From Ramazzottius varieornatus (Eukaryota; Tardigrada; Eutardigrada; Parachela; Ramazzottiidae), in assembly GCA_001949185.1 (NCBI GenBank), contig BDGG01000007.1, positions 1,562,215 to 1,626,214 on the forward strand: 64,000 nt of DNA. Reading direction: 5' to 3'. The translations under genes and the position numbers were made by a program. Position 1 is the first letter of the stretch; the number at the start of each line of letters is the position of its first letter. The notes beneath the pieces are model-generated. The model saw nothing but the letters and a program-made list of their open reading frames with translations. It did not search any database and was not told where the DNA came from. Positions 23,249 through 33,953 of the stretch are shown here, piece by piece.

Positions 23249-26200
23249 ATGTCGAAGATCAGTCAAGGACAGCAGTATTCGCCGGTGCCGCCGTTTGAAG
23301 ATCATGGTAAGTTTCTTTCTCACTGCGTGGTCTGCGTCTTCTTGTATGGATAAGTTCCGTCGCATTAACCGTTACAGTATACGTTGGTTCGTGGGACTGG
23401 TACTTTCAAATATTTCATCGAGATGATAATGTGTTTTTGCGGTCCGTGAACGAAGAGTGTGATGGACAGATCTGGAACAGAGGGGACAATGTCCGAATGT
23501 CGAGCTGGTGCGTACACAAGGAGACGGTCGTGTTATATGTGGGTCTTGAGGAAGAGCAACGGCTAGTCCCTTGTTGGTACTCTCGTCAACATGACATTGT
23601 CTTGGATTAAAAGTCTGTCAGAGCAACACGTGCCGTCGTCCGTCATGCAAAGCATGTTGACGAAGTGCGTTCCAGTGGGAGACCACATAGTTGCCAGCGA
23701 GTACTACCTCCGTCAAATACTATGAAGTATAATAGCCATAGTACGCCCTGTTGACTTCATCGCAAGAGTCAGGAAGTTTTCATCATTGTCATCACCAGCA
23801 TCTCAAGTGCTTTCTTGCTGATAGCGCGATCACCACAAATTCTTGGACCTACTTGACATTCAAATAACCAAAGGTTTGCGTATGTTGTAACCATTTGTCT
23901 TTTGAACAGGCGCGGCCGGAACTCTGGGCCTTCATAGCAAGCATGGCGAGGACCGTTTCATGATCATCTCCGAATCCAATCTTCCCATGGCGGCGGCCAC
24001 GCCCTTGCCTGTCGTCCATCACGTTATTCGCAAAAGCCCTTTACCTCTAGGTCTGTACCATAAGCTTTATATCTTTCATGCTCTGATAATACTCGAACGA
24101 ACTACCAATCTCCTATGATTGTTAGTTTTGAAATTCAGATGTGAATAACTCAGTCTTCCGAACCGTTGTTAGAACTGTTCCGCAAGTAGTTTTTGTCACC
24201 TATTTCTTGAAATGGGTGATTAATCATGTTGTCTGTTCCCTCACAGGTATCCGGCTGCTGCGGTACCTGAAAGTTCCCCTTCCCTCGTGTATCTCCCGAC
24301 TGACGGCCTACCGCATCACCATCCTTCTGTTAACCTACCTCTTTTATGTGGCGTATCATCTGGCGCGCCGACCCATGGGGTAAATATTTGATGTCGAACT
24401 CTATTTGCAGCGGCAGTGTCAAACCAGCTGGTGGTTTCCTTTAAGAAATGTGAACTGACTTTATCAGAGTTTGAAAGGCTGTACTGCCGCTGTAGCCACA
24501 TTCATCTACGGAATTAAGATTGGAACGTAAACCAGTGGTTTCACCCAGATTGTTTTCCCAAGTGGCGCACACCTCAGCCTATAACAATAGAAAGGTGCGC
24601 CGCTTTAGGTAACGATCTGGGTGAAATTATTTGCCGAAGTCCCAGATATCATTGAATGTTGTTTCCTGACAGCGTTTTCGTTTATGTTGCAGGGTTGTCA
24701 AGAACGTGTTACGGCAGAACTGCTCGGGTATGACGCCATCGGCCGATCCGAACCCGTGCCTGCACAACGGGACATGGTGCGGTTGGCCGCCCTTCCATCA
24801 AAACAGCTCTGCCCTCTTCTCCATCCTGGACTTTGTCTACCGCTTCTTCTATGCCGCGGGAATGATTGTCGCTGGTTTCATTGCTGAAAGAACGGACCTG
24901 CGCCACTTTGTTTCCTTCGGGATGGTGGCTGCCGGCCTGTGGGCAATCTTTAGCGGCATGGCCTATTTCTGGCAGGTGCACGCCTTCTCCTATTTTGTGG
25001 TGGCGCAGGTTTTTGGCGGAATCTTCCAGGGTACTGGCTGGCCTGCGGTCGTGCCACTGATGGGTATGTCAAGGTTTGACAAGATGAAGTGCCGAAACTG
25101 GGCCAAAGGGGGAAAACAAAATTTAATTGGCTTGTTGATAAAATACTGAGGGACTTTACTGGCAAATCTAAGACGATAGAGTGCACGCTAAATAGCGAAA
25201 GGATGCTTCTTCTGTCACAGGCAACTGGTTTGGTCGTCATCGAATGGGAATCCTTTTCGGCATCTGGAATTCGCATACATCGGTCGGCAACATCTTGGGA
25301 GCCTTGATTGCCGGTGTGTGGGTCAACGATGAGTGGGGCTACAGTTTCATCGTTCCCGGCCTGGTATGTTTCTCCTCTCACCGTAAATGTCTGCAAAGTT
25401 CATCTGGCATGGGGCTTGTGAAAAATCATCGGGTCATTTATTTTCATGATAAAGATCATCGCGGGCTGCGGCATTCTGGCCTTCTTCTTTGTGGTAAGAC
25501 AAGGATTACCTCTGTTACTGGCCACATGACTTTCGCTTTCCTTCTTTATGCAGTGTTCTTTGATGTTATACTATAGGTAGTCAAGCCGGAAGACGTTGAT
25601 CTACCCTCACCCGACCACTGTGATCCCGTTGGTCACAACACTACGGCTGTGACCGACTCGACTAACATTTCCCTCAATGAAGTACCCATCGTTGACACAC
25701 CGTCGCTTGAGAAGCTTGGAGGATCACCGGCCGCTGTGGTGGAGGTCCTCGAGGAGAAGAAACCCATCGGAGTTTTACAGGTTAACCTGGACAATATTAC
25801 GTCTGACATTCCTTGGCCTTCTAGCCTCATCTTCCCAGCCTTTCATTACAGGCTGTGATGATACCGGGAGTTGTCGAGTTCTCCTTATGCCTCTTCTTCT
25901 CCAAAGCAGTGTATTACACCTTCTTCTTCTGGCTGCCCGTCTACATTAAGGACACGACAGAGGTGGGCAACCATATTGCTGCTGACCTGTCGGGTAGGTT
26001 GGAGGACCGTTTTTGCTCACCATGTCCTGATGCTGTTATAAGGTTGACTTTATTTTCTGTCACTTGCAGCCGTTTTTGACGCTGGTGGCATCGTGGGAGG
26101 GATCATTGCAGGTACCGTGTAACCAGTCCCGTATTACTTTGACCAGCAAGTCTTTCATCCATTAGCCACGGTATAGTCGACTGGCCCACCTTAAGGCGAT

Positions 26201-28112
26201 CATGGACGACGAACACCATTGACAGTAAAACAATTTTATCCGCGCGAGCTGTAACAATTTTTGATATCTGGAGTGCTAATAGGATAGACAAAACACTTGG
26301 TGATAATGCCCAGGTGAGTTTGAACGCGCACCGTTGCTCATATTTCGGCAAAATATGGAAAAAGTCGCCGATTCCGGCTAACATTTGAACTATGCATCAA
26401 AATTTTTGCAATCGATAGATCAGACCAATCCCAGATACATGCATCCGATCCACATCAGAAAGTTTAAAATTGGGCTCAGGAGAAATCGGCAAAAACTTTA
26501 AAGCCTTCCAGCTTCCGCATTTACTGGTCGATTTTGCCGGATCGGATGCATGTTCCGGAGATGCCTCTAACTTAATTTTCCAACCGAGACAACTTCCTCA
26601 TTGCAAACGGTGTAAATATTTTGTTGATATCGGGTGTTGGACGCTCGAATATGAAAAATATGCAAAAGACGAAAGTGATCGCGAAGTCATAAACAACAGG
26701 CAGCCACCTACAGTTCTTCGCTCAGCAGTCTCGCCCATGACAATGCTGCCCACTGTCCACTCGACCGTCCGGCGGCAATGATCTTTGGGATCCTAATGGA
26801 TAATTAGCCGTACTTACAGCATACTGTTCCTTTTGGGTTGTTTTGATCAGAAAGAAAGTATCTTTCGAAGCGCCTTCTTTGATCTGTGCAGCTTCCCTGT
26901 CTGAACTGTTTATCTGACGCTCAAGAGCATCTCATAAAATGAGAAAGTTTACGACTTGACACCTGATGTAATTTGGCATGGGTGATGGCCAGTGGCCACT
27001 CGCCCAGAACAGTATGGGCGCAGCCTTTTGCACCGGCAAGAGTGGGCCGCGGTCAAGTGAGTGGCGCTGTCATCGAGAGAGACTTGCGGTACTTGGTCTT
27101 CGAACTGAGTTTGCACGCTTTGCGTAATCGTGAAAATCTTGGCTTAAAATTTAAACGGTAGATCAAGCATCGGCCTATCTTTTGATACCATTATCTCCGT
27201 TGCAAAAACCAGCTCTCACTTTTTGAAATCCCGCGTCCATAATCCCCTTAAACTTGGGCGAGAATATGCATTGATACTTTCTGCAGCGCGTTGAAGGTTC
27301 TCTGTCTGGTGGCTGACTTGTGGCCATAGAGTTATCCTTGCAGGGGCGGTATCGGACGCCACGGGAGCCAGTGCCTCCGTCTGCGGAGTCATGTTCGTCC
27401 TGGCCATTCCCTCGCTGTACTGCATGGTAGCCTACGTAGGCCATGGCTTGGCCGTCCTCATTGTGCTGCTCATCATCACCGGCCTTTTCGTCAATGGTCC
27501 CTACGCATTGATCACCACCGCAGTATCCACCGATCTGGGGACGCGGCCTAGCCTGGTCAAGAACACGCACGCTTTGGCCACTGTGGCTGCAGGTAACAGT
27601 ACTTTACACCTCACCTAACTAAAGCTATGATTGACCGATGGTCAATGTGCTTCTGTGTAGTGATCGACGGTATGGGGTCGCTGGGAAGCGCCTTTGGTCC
27701 GCTGGTGGCCGGCTTGATGTCGGTCTACGGCTGGCAAGGTGTCTTTTACTTCCTCATTGCCGCTCAAGTGGTCGGGACTCTGTGCCTGACGCGCCTCATC
27801 TATCGCGAAGTCCAGCACTTTCTTCACCAGCGTCGCAACAGAGGTGGCCGCCCGTCTGTCAAGACCATCCGGTAACCTTTCGAAAATTCGTCCATATCTT
27901 CTAGAGGTCAATTCATAGCTTCGAGCTGATGTCAAGAAAAATGACCCTGGGTTCTTGACAGCAATGGAACTATGTCGACGGTCAAGCACAAGGTAGCGCC
28001 AACAGAGCTGCAAGAGGTCCCTGCCAATGGTCATCTACAGCCCCATTCCTCGACACCCACTCCCCGACGAGACTCTTCTTCTCCACTCAACTCTCAAACG
28101 TCTCCCGTCTAA
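23249..28112 (+). CDS. SLC37-family sugar-phosphate/phosphate antiporter, 12 exons, 627 aa
   Basis: Exons 23249-23306, 23910-24050, 24247-24379, 24693-25063, 25221-25363, 25455-25493, 25577-25780, 25852-25993, 26070-26111, 27344-27592, 27661-27871 and 27962-28112 join in phase to 627 codons. After a cytosolic N-terminus, the first membrane segment reads ITILLLTYLFYVAYHLARRP, the motif opening SLC37 proteins. Further family blocks are YRFFYAAGMIVAGFIAER, FGGIFQGTGWPAVVPLMG, FGIWNSHTSVGNILGALIAG, IPGVVEFSLCLFFSKAVYY and SAVFDAGGIVGGI. The long hydrophilic loop around residues 300-365 matches the variable loop of SLC37A1/2/3 and is longer than in the glucose-6-phosphate transporter SLC37A4. The family consists of MFS antiporters of ER or endolysosomal membranes exchanging sugar phosphate for phosphate. 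The first intron hides a coding-like exon (23378-23610), and the third intron holds two hairpin repeats. Confidence 0.9.
23378..23610 (+). CDS. Candidate alternative terminal exon inside the first SLC37 intron
   Basis: A 71-base stretch from the exon 1 donor (GTAAGT at 23307) to a strong branch/acceptor signal (CATTAACCGTTACAG) is a typical small intron for this locus. After it, the frame continues in phase with exon 1 for about 77 codons to a TAA near 23610. The translation is rich in Trp, Cys and Asp (VYVGSWDWYFQIFHRDDN, then DGQIWNRGDNVRMSSWC, then ETVVLYVGLEEEQRL), unlike random intron. Used as a terminal exon it would give a soluble protein of just under 100 residues, sharing its first 19 residues with the transporter. 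I do not recognise the family. It could also be an independent gene fragment or a chance frame. Confidence 0.4.
24408..24496. repeat. Small foldback hairpin in the third SLC37 intron
   Basis: CAGCGGCAGT near 24409 is matched by its exact reverse complement ACTGCCGCTG near 24484, with GTCAAAC and GTTTGA as continuing arms. The unit is about 88 bases and sits 40 bases upstream of hairpin copy B in the same intron. Confidence 0.5.
24538..24645 (+). repeat. Intronic hairpin element, copy B
   Basis: This lies in the third intron of the SLC37 gene, sense orientation. The outer stem is TTTCACCCAGAT (24539-24550) paired with ATCTGGGTGAAA (24615-24626), a perfect 12-base match. The inner stem is AAGTGGCGCAC with GGTGCGCCGCTT, and the loop starts with CTCAGCC. 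It is followed by TTTGCCGAAGTC. This is the cleanest of the four copies. Confidence 0.75.
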
Positions 28113-28621
28113 GCATCGGCAAACGTGGCGGTAGCTCTTCTCTCTCCCCATGCCAATGCACTTTCTTCCATTTGTTGCCCGTATCGAATTGGTACGTTCT
28201 TGTTTTTAATTTTTACGCTGGGACTTCCTTTTCTCTTCCTGCTTCGATGATTTCCACGATATATACTTTGCACTGTGTGCATACAGAAACATGTAAAACA
28301 AGAATAGAAGTAAAAAAGTATAAAAATACAAATCAAGCCAGAAAACAAAGGAGAAAGCTACTCGAACAAAAAGCATCACCGATTATGCATGATGTAAAAC
28401 GAATGAGGATAGCATCGTCTTCAGTAAAATCTAACTTGAGACTTCTCTCCTCTCTCCGCAGATGCATCGATAGCGATCGAGATGAGCAAGGTGATAATAA
28501 ATAAGCCAGTGTGGACGATAAGGGAAAGACCAAAAGTGGCGACAAGGTAAAATAATGTTACACCAACAAAGAGCAGAGCAGTCCGTCCCAAGGTTCTCCC
28601 GCAGTAGAAAGACTGTGGCGG
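28113..28621. other. Convergent 3' spacer between SLC37 and JAK
   Basis: About 500 bases between two convergent stop codons. It should carry the 3' UTRs of both genes. It is AT-rich with no recognisable coding frame or RNA gene. Confidence 0.5.
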
Positions 28622-31600
28622 TTAGTGAGTGGCCTGGGCAGCGACGTTAGAAGGTTGTTCAAAGAGGGCCGTCAGGTTGTCCAGCAGCTCTTTAAAGTCT
28701 GGCCGGTGGGCAGCTTCAAAGGCCCAGCAGCGCTGCATAACAACGTAGAGGGAGGGAGGACAGGCTGGCGGTTGGGGCAGCCGTTGGCCTTGCCGTAGCC
28801 GTTCGGACAGGACGCGCAAGTCGCAAAAGTAGGGTGCGGCGGCAAAGCTAAACATTTCCCACAGCAAGACACCAAAGCTCCAGATGTCACTTTTGGCCGA
28901 ATACTTGTGAAACTCAATCACTTCCGGTGCGTACCAGGCTAGCGGCACATCGCGGCCAAAGTGTTGTGTCATGTAGTAGCCGCCGGGCACCTCCAAGAAG
29001 CGCGCTAGACCAAAGTCGGAGATCTTGACGCGCAGGTCCTCGCTAACCAAAATGTTCCGCGCAGCCAAGTCTCGATGGACAATGTCCTTGCTCTACAGGG
29101 AGAGAAGTCGACTGATTACACGACCTTCTTTCAAGACAAAAGGCAAAGCGGCAGAACTAACATGTAGATAAACCATGCCGTTAGCCACGTCCTTGGCAAA
29201 AGCTAATAACTGGAAGGTCTGCAGGGCATGCTGATGGTGACGGAGGTAAGCATTAAGCGCGCCATTCTCTACAAACTCCATGACCAACAAGGGCACCGGG
29301 TCCACACAGATACCCACCGTCTCCACAATGTTGGGATGGACCAGCGACTTCATAATCTCCATCTCACTATAACATAGACCACCACATTTTCACTTGAACA
29401 GGATGGCAAAGCAGAGGGCGTCCGTTACAGCTTACTTGCGCATCTCGTCCATGATGGTGGCCAGGTTTCGCGATTCGCACTTGATCTGCTTCAGCTGTTT
29501 GACCGCCACAACGCGCGGCACATCCTCCGACAAGGGGTCGGTGTAGAGAGCCTTGTTGACTTCGCCATAGCGTCCTTCGCCCAGTCTTTCCATAATCTTG
29601 AGGGACGTCTCGTCGATGGCCCAGGGATCGTAAGCTGTGCTGGCTTCGCCGTTCTGCATCAGGTCGTGCCTCAGACAGTTACCCGTCACCCGTAAGGCCG
29701 TCAGCGACTCGTTGGAGTCCGTCACGGCCAGGAAGGTGTTGTCGTCAAAGGAGGCGGCCGACAGCTGGTTCATCTGCCGCAGCAGCTCGCCCAGCTTGGG
29801 CCGCTTCTCGCTGTCGTCATTCCAACAAGACTGCATCACCCAGTGAACCTGCAATCGCGACACAGTGCTCTGAGTCATGACCACAAATCTACACAATTCA
29901 AACTTTGCGGAACGATGTTATGAAAGCCGACTCGCGAGGTACACCAGCCAGGAGAAAGCGCTTACTGCGTCAGGGCACAGTTTAGGCTTGTCCAGGCGGA
30001 AGCCAGTCTTGTACAAATTCTCGGCTTCCATGATACCGGGAAGTGGTTCGGCGCCCAGCGCAAAAATCTCCCATAAGAGCGTGCCATAGGACCAGACGGA
30101 GAAATGGGCCAGTTCCGATGGCGCCGTCCGCTGGCCATTTTGGCTGATGAGGCCATTGTTAGCCGAACCAATATAGTTGTAGTGCGTCGGTGGCGAAGGA
30201 CCAGTCCAGTGGATGCTGTGGGACAGGCTGACGGGCCCTAAGCGAATCTTGATGCTAGCCGCCTCGCTATATTCCGCCACAAAGATATTCTTACATCGAA
30301 CCTATGATCAAGAGCCAAGACGTTGCATGATGCCTCGATAGGGCAATTACAACAGAGGAAAGAACCGACCTGCTGGTAGATAAAGTGATGCTCTTCCAGC
30401 CACCACAAGGCTTTGGCTACCTGAGTGGCGGCGTCGAGCAAGAGGCGCACCGTCAAGCGCCTTCGATGCTGCTTAAGAAAAGACTTGAAGTTACCGTGTG
30501 GAAAGTACTCCATGACAATGCTCAAGGGATCGAGGATCAGACCAAAGCACTTGGCCGTCATGACGGAATTCTCGATGAACATCAAGTTCTGCATCGTCTG
30601 CAGAAACTTCTTGGTCAACTCCGGGTTGTTGACCACAGCCGCCTCTGAAAGCAGCAGAAAGACACATCGCACTTTAGTTAAGCGGAACATTTCATCTGGT
30701 AAGCCACCTTTGAGGCTCTTGACGGCCACAGAAATTTTGTAGCCTTGACCGTCCAGGCTTAGTTGAGCTCTTCGCACTATCGTCTGCTCGCCAGCCATAG
30801 GCTCATACTTGGCCAGGTAATGGACTCGGGAGGGTGGAATACAGGCGGGTGTAGCGCTGCCTTCTTCATACACTGCCACGTCTTTCGAAGAGCCATTGTG
30901 CGCTAGGAGGTTATTGTAGGCCGACTGCTGGAAAATGGCAAAGAGCTTCAAGCCCATCTTGTCACTCTCACTGGGCCGGATGCAGCTTCGCAGGCTTTTG
31001 AGCGAGGTGGCGGGGTCCGAGCTGGAACGGCTCAGCGGTGAAGAGGGAACCTTCAGTTTGGAGGAGAGAGTGTTGTGGCGCTTGTTCTCTTCGCCTCGGG
31101 CATAGTAGTCGACCAGGTGGCTGAGGCAGGAGAAGGAGCGCTTGGAATCGTGCAGGTGGTAGTTGTGGGGCCCTTCCTCCGATTCGACGTACAGCGAACG
31201 AAGGATACCGCCTTCTACATAGTCGATGCGGTAAGCATCATACTTGGACATGGACTGGCAAATGGTAAAGACGCCGTCGCCTTTATTCTTTAGCTTCTTC
31301 TCCCACATTAACTCCTTCTCCATTGGGCCATGACATTTTTCCTCTTTCAACTCCTATAAAGACAAAGCGCATAAGGCACGTGTAATATATTTAGTTGGGG
31401 GGATTACCCTTAGAGAAGGGTTGGTCATATAACAGCATAGATTGAAGAAGAAGCGCCGCGTCAGACGGTTATAACCATCGAGTAGTGCCACAAAGGACTC
31501 CGTTTCCTCCAAGGACTCGCAACGCACAATGACCGGTGAGCCCGACAGGCGATTCAACTGAGCTGCACATTTCTCGCTGCGTAAGGAGATATCACAGACA

Positions 31601-32626
31601 TCGCTGAGCTTCAGCCATTCTTTCCAGGCTTCCCTTCCGGCGGCGCTCTCCAGCCGTTCGACCACCACGCCCGACTCATAAGGACAGATACGAATGACTT
31701 CCAGCACCAGATTGGGGTTGATGCCCATGCGGATGCGAAATTTCTCGCTGGTATAGGAAGGCGCACATTGCAGAAGAAACTCTACATATTGCTCCTGTAA
31801 AGAGTAGGACACACCTTGGCTATACACAAGTTTGTTAGTGAATGGTGAGGAACTGGTCTACCTGTAGCTGGCTTGCTACAACGCCTTCGCACATCTTGTC
31901 TCGTTCCTGTAAAGTTTCCAGCATGTGTTTAGTGGACATATTTTTGAGCAGAGTATTCTTGACGCGCTGAGCCATGTTGCCGACCAAGCTGCGTTTGAAG
32001 AGATCTCGAGGCAGGTACTGGCCCGACTTGAGATTCTTGATGGCCTCCTCGGCCCCAATGTCCAGTCGCCTCATGTCGTATAGCATGTTGATAACGGCCA
32101 GTCCTTTGGCTTTGGCCATGTCATCTGCATCATCTTGGAAATCTCGGATGGACCCATTCACAAAGTCACAGCGACACTAGAAGCAGATACAGCCGACAAT
32201 ATGTATGGCTATACTTAGTATGGCTATAACAGTTAACTGTTATATGGATACCTGGAGAAAGACATGGTCAGCAGCGACGGGGCATTCTTTCGACAGCATG
32301 GCGATATCACAAAAGAAGCGCATCCGGAAATGCAGAATACTGTCGGGCGAGACCAGCTTACCCGGTGGGATCCAGTGGTCATGGCCATCGCGAAGAGCGA
32401 AGAGATGAGAAGCGAGAGGTTCGATTTGGCGCACTCGACAAGTGGCAAAGGACAGGTCTTCGGCAAAGCTGGTCTTCCCTCGCCTGATGCTTACTCCGTC
32501 ACCGTCAGGCAGCAGTACTCTGTAGGTGATATGTTCTTCGTCCACCACCGGTAGCGTGGCTGTGGCGGAATACGTGCTGTAGGTCATCGACGCATCATAG
32601 GCCATATTCTCGTGCTGCTCCATCAT
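28622..32626 (-). CDS. JAK: Janus kinase (FERM, SH2-like, pseudokinase, tyrosine kinase), 9 exons, 1140 aa
   Basis: Exons, in order of reading: 32626-32252, 32176-31862, 31794-31408, 31353-30708, 30644-30370, 30301-29966, 29848-29436, 29366-29162, 29092-28622; the sum is 1140 codons plus stop. Residues 1 to about 360 form the FERM module. The SH2-like domain follows ([19 protein letters not shown]). The pseudokinase JH2 keeps the VAVK lysine but has IYQ where active kinases have HRD, and RLGP where they have DFG. The C-terminal JH1 kinase is intact: GEGRYGEV loop, [23 protein letters not shown], and the activation-loop tandem tyrosines in GGYYMTQHF. JAKs bind cytokine receptors through FERM-SH2 and phosphorylate STATs. 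The length matches the family. The first ATG is chosen because an upstream ATG frame (around 32700) ends before it and looks like a uORF. The intron at 30645-30707 is 63 nt with no stop, so retention would not break the frame. Confidence 0.93.
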
Positions 32627-33150
32627 CGAAAGATCTCTTCGCGATCACAGCCCATGCATCTCCTGTTTCTCCCCGTATTCCAGCTCCGCAGTGTGTTCTT
32701 CCACTTCCATGGTCCCTGCAAGAAGATGAGTGTTCGGACTGAACGGGAACCAAGAATAGATATAAAGTATATATAGCGGAATAGTGGCGACAAGCCTGAG
32801 TGGCTCGGTCGCATTGCATCTACTGTGCATCTATAGCGGGCCATAGGTGTAAAAAGAAGCTCTTGGAATTTGGAAATGTTGAAATGGCGAGCCGGAAGGG
32901 TTTCCACGTATGTACTACATTGAATTGTGATTTGTGAATCAATAAAATTCTACCTTAGTTTTATTTTCCTTCTCGAGACTCAGTAGAGAGGCCAAAATTT
33001 CCACTCACTAGAATCCGAGCAAACTTGGTGTTCACTTCTCCTTTTCAACGCGCTCGTAAGCTTAGAAGGGTGCATGGTTTGTTTTGACCCTGACGTTTAA
33101 GCTGTGCAATGTGCTGTACGTCCCGGTTGCAAGGGATTCTCCAGCGGACG
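32627..33150. promoter_or_regulatory. Divergent promoter region between JAK and UPF0598 gene
   Basis: Only about 520 bases separate the start codons of JAK (minus) and the UPF0598 gene (plus), so both leaders and promoters must fit here. A short upstream ATG frame on the minus strand (MEVEEHTAELEYGEKQEMHG, then stop) precedes the JAK start and could act as a uORF. An AATAAA at 32941-32946 on the plus strand has no obvious gene to serve. Confidence 0.45.
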
Positions 33151-33953
33151 ATGAAGCGCGGTTTAGCAAGCTTCTCTTACGTGCAAGGACAGTCTCCTTC
33201 TCTTAAAGTGCGGGAGTACTTCTACTTCATTGATCATCAAGGACAGGTAAGATGATTGTGTGCTTCAAGTGCAAAACTTGTCCTGTCTGCTCGAAGACTA
33301 CGCCTATGAGAAAACGAGTGATATCATGTTTGCTTCCGGTGACGTCCTGCGCCAGTTAATCTGGAAGTCCGTTTAGTCCTTTCAAGACGGTCAAGCTCTT
33401 CGACTTGGCATCGCTGGACTGGAGTAGTGCTGAAAACTGTCCCTTATTAACTCCTTGTCTTTGACAGTTATTTCTGGACGACGTCAAGATCAAGAATTTC
33501 ACAACCTGCTTCAAAGAGAAAAAGTTTCTTCAGTTCTTCTTTACGCGCCTTCGAAGGAACGAACTGGATCCACCACGCTATCCCGAATTTCCTTTCATCT
33601 CGCCTTGCGGAAGGGAACTCAACTTTGTTCGATGTGAAGATCGGCCAATCATTTATACCGAGCTGATAACGCAAGAGAATGGGCGCCAGTTTTTGAGTTA
33701 CAATTTCGGCAAGGAACTGTTGACAGTGCCTTTCGATCCATCACAGCTCAGTATGGACCAGAATGGCCGGGTCTACTATCCTTCACCCAAGGAGGAGCTG
33801 GGTCGCGCTTTGGTCAAATCTTCCCTGGCTGACGAGCTGAGTCCCTTCTTCGAGTTTGAAGATGGCGACGAGACGAGGCCGCCAAGATGGATCAACTGGA
33901 ATGGCCAGAGAATAACCCTGACTTCCGGTCCGCCACTCAGCAGTGAAGTCTGA
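33151..33953 (+). CDS. UPF0598 family protein (C8orf82-like), 2 exons
   Basis: Exon 1 is 33151-33246 (MKRGLASFSYVQGQSPSLKV, then REYFYFIDHQGQ) and exon 2 is 33468-33953. The joined product of 193 residues follows the UPF0598 pattern throughout: REYFYFIDHQGQLFLDD, KIKNFTTCFKEKKFLQFFF, then CGRELNFVRCEDRPI, and near the end VPFDPSQL, NGRVYYPSP and ADELSPFFEF. The family is widespread in animals and its biochemical role is not established. The start codon is the first ATG and lies just before the conserved SYVQGQSPS block, so the N-terminus is about as long as in relatives. The second exon is uninterrupted. Confidence 0.85.
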
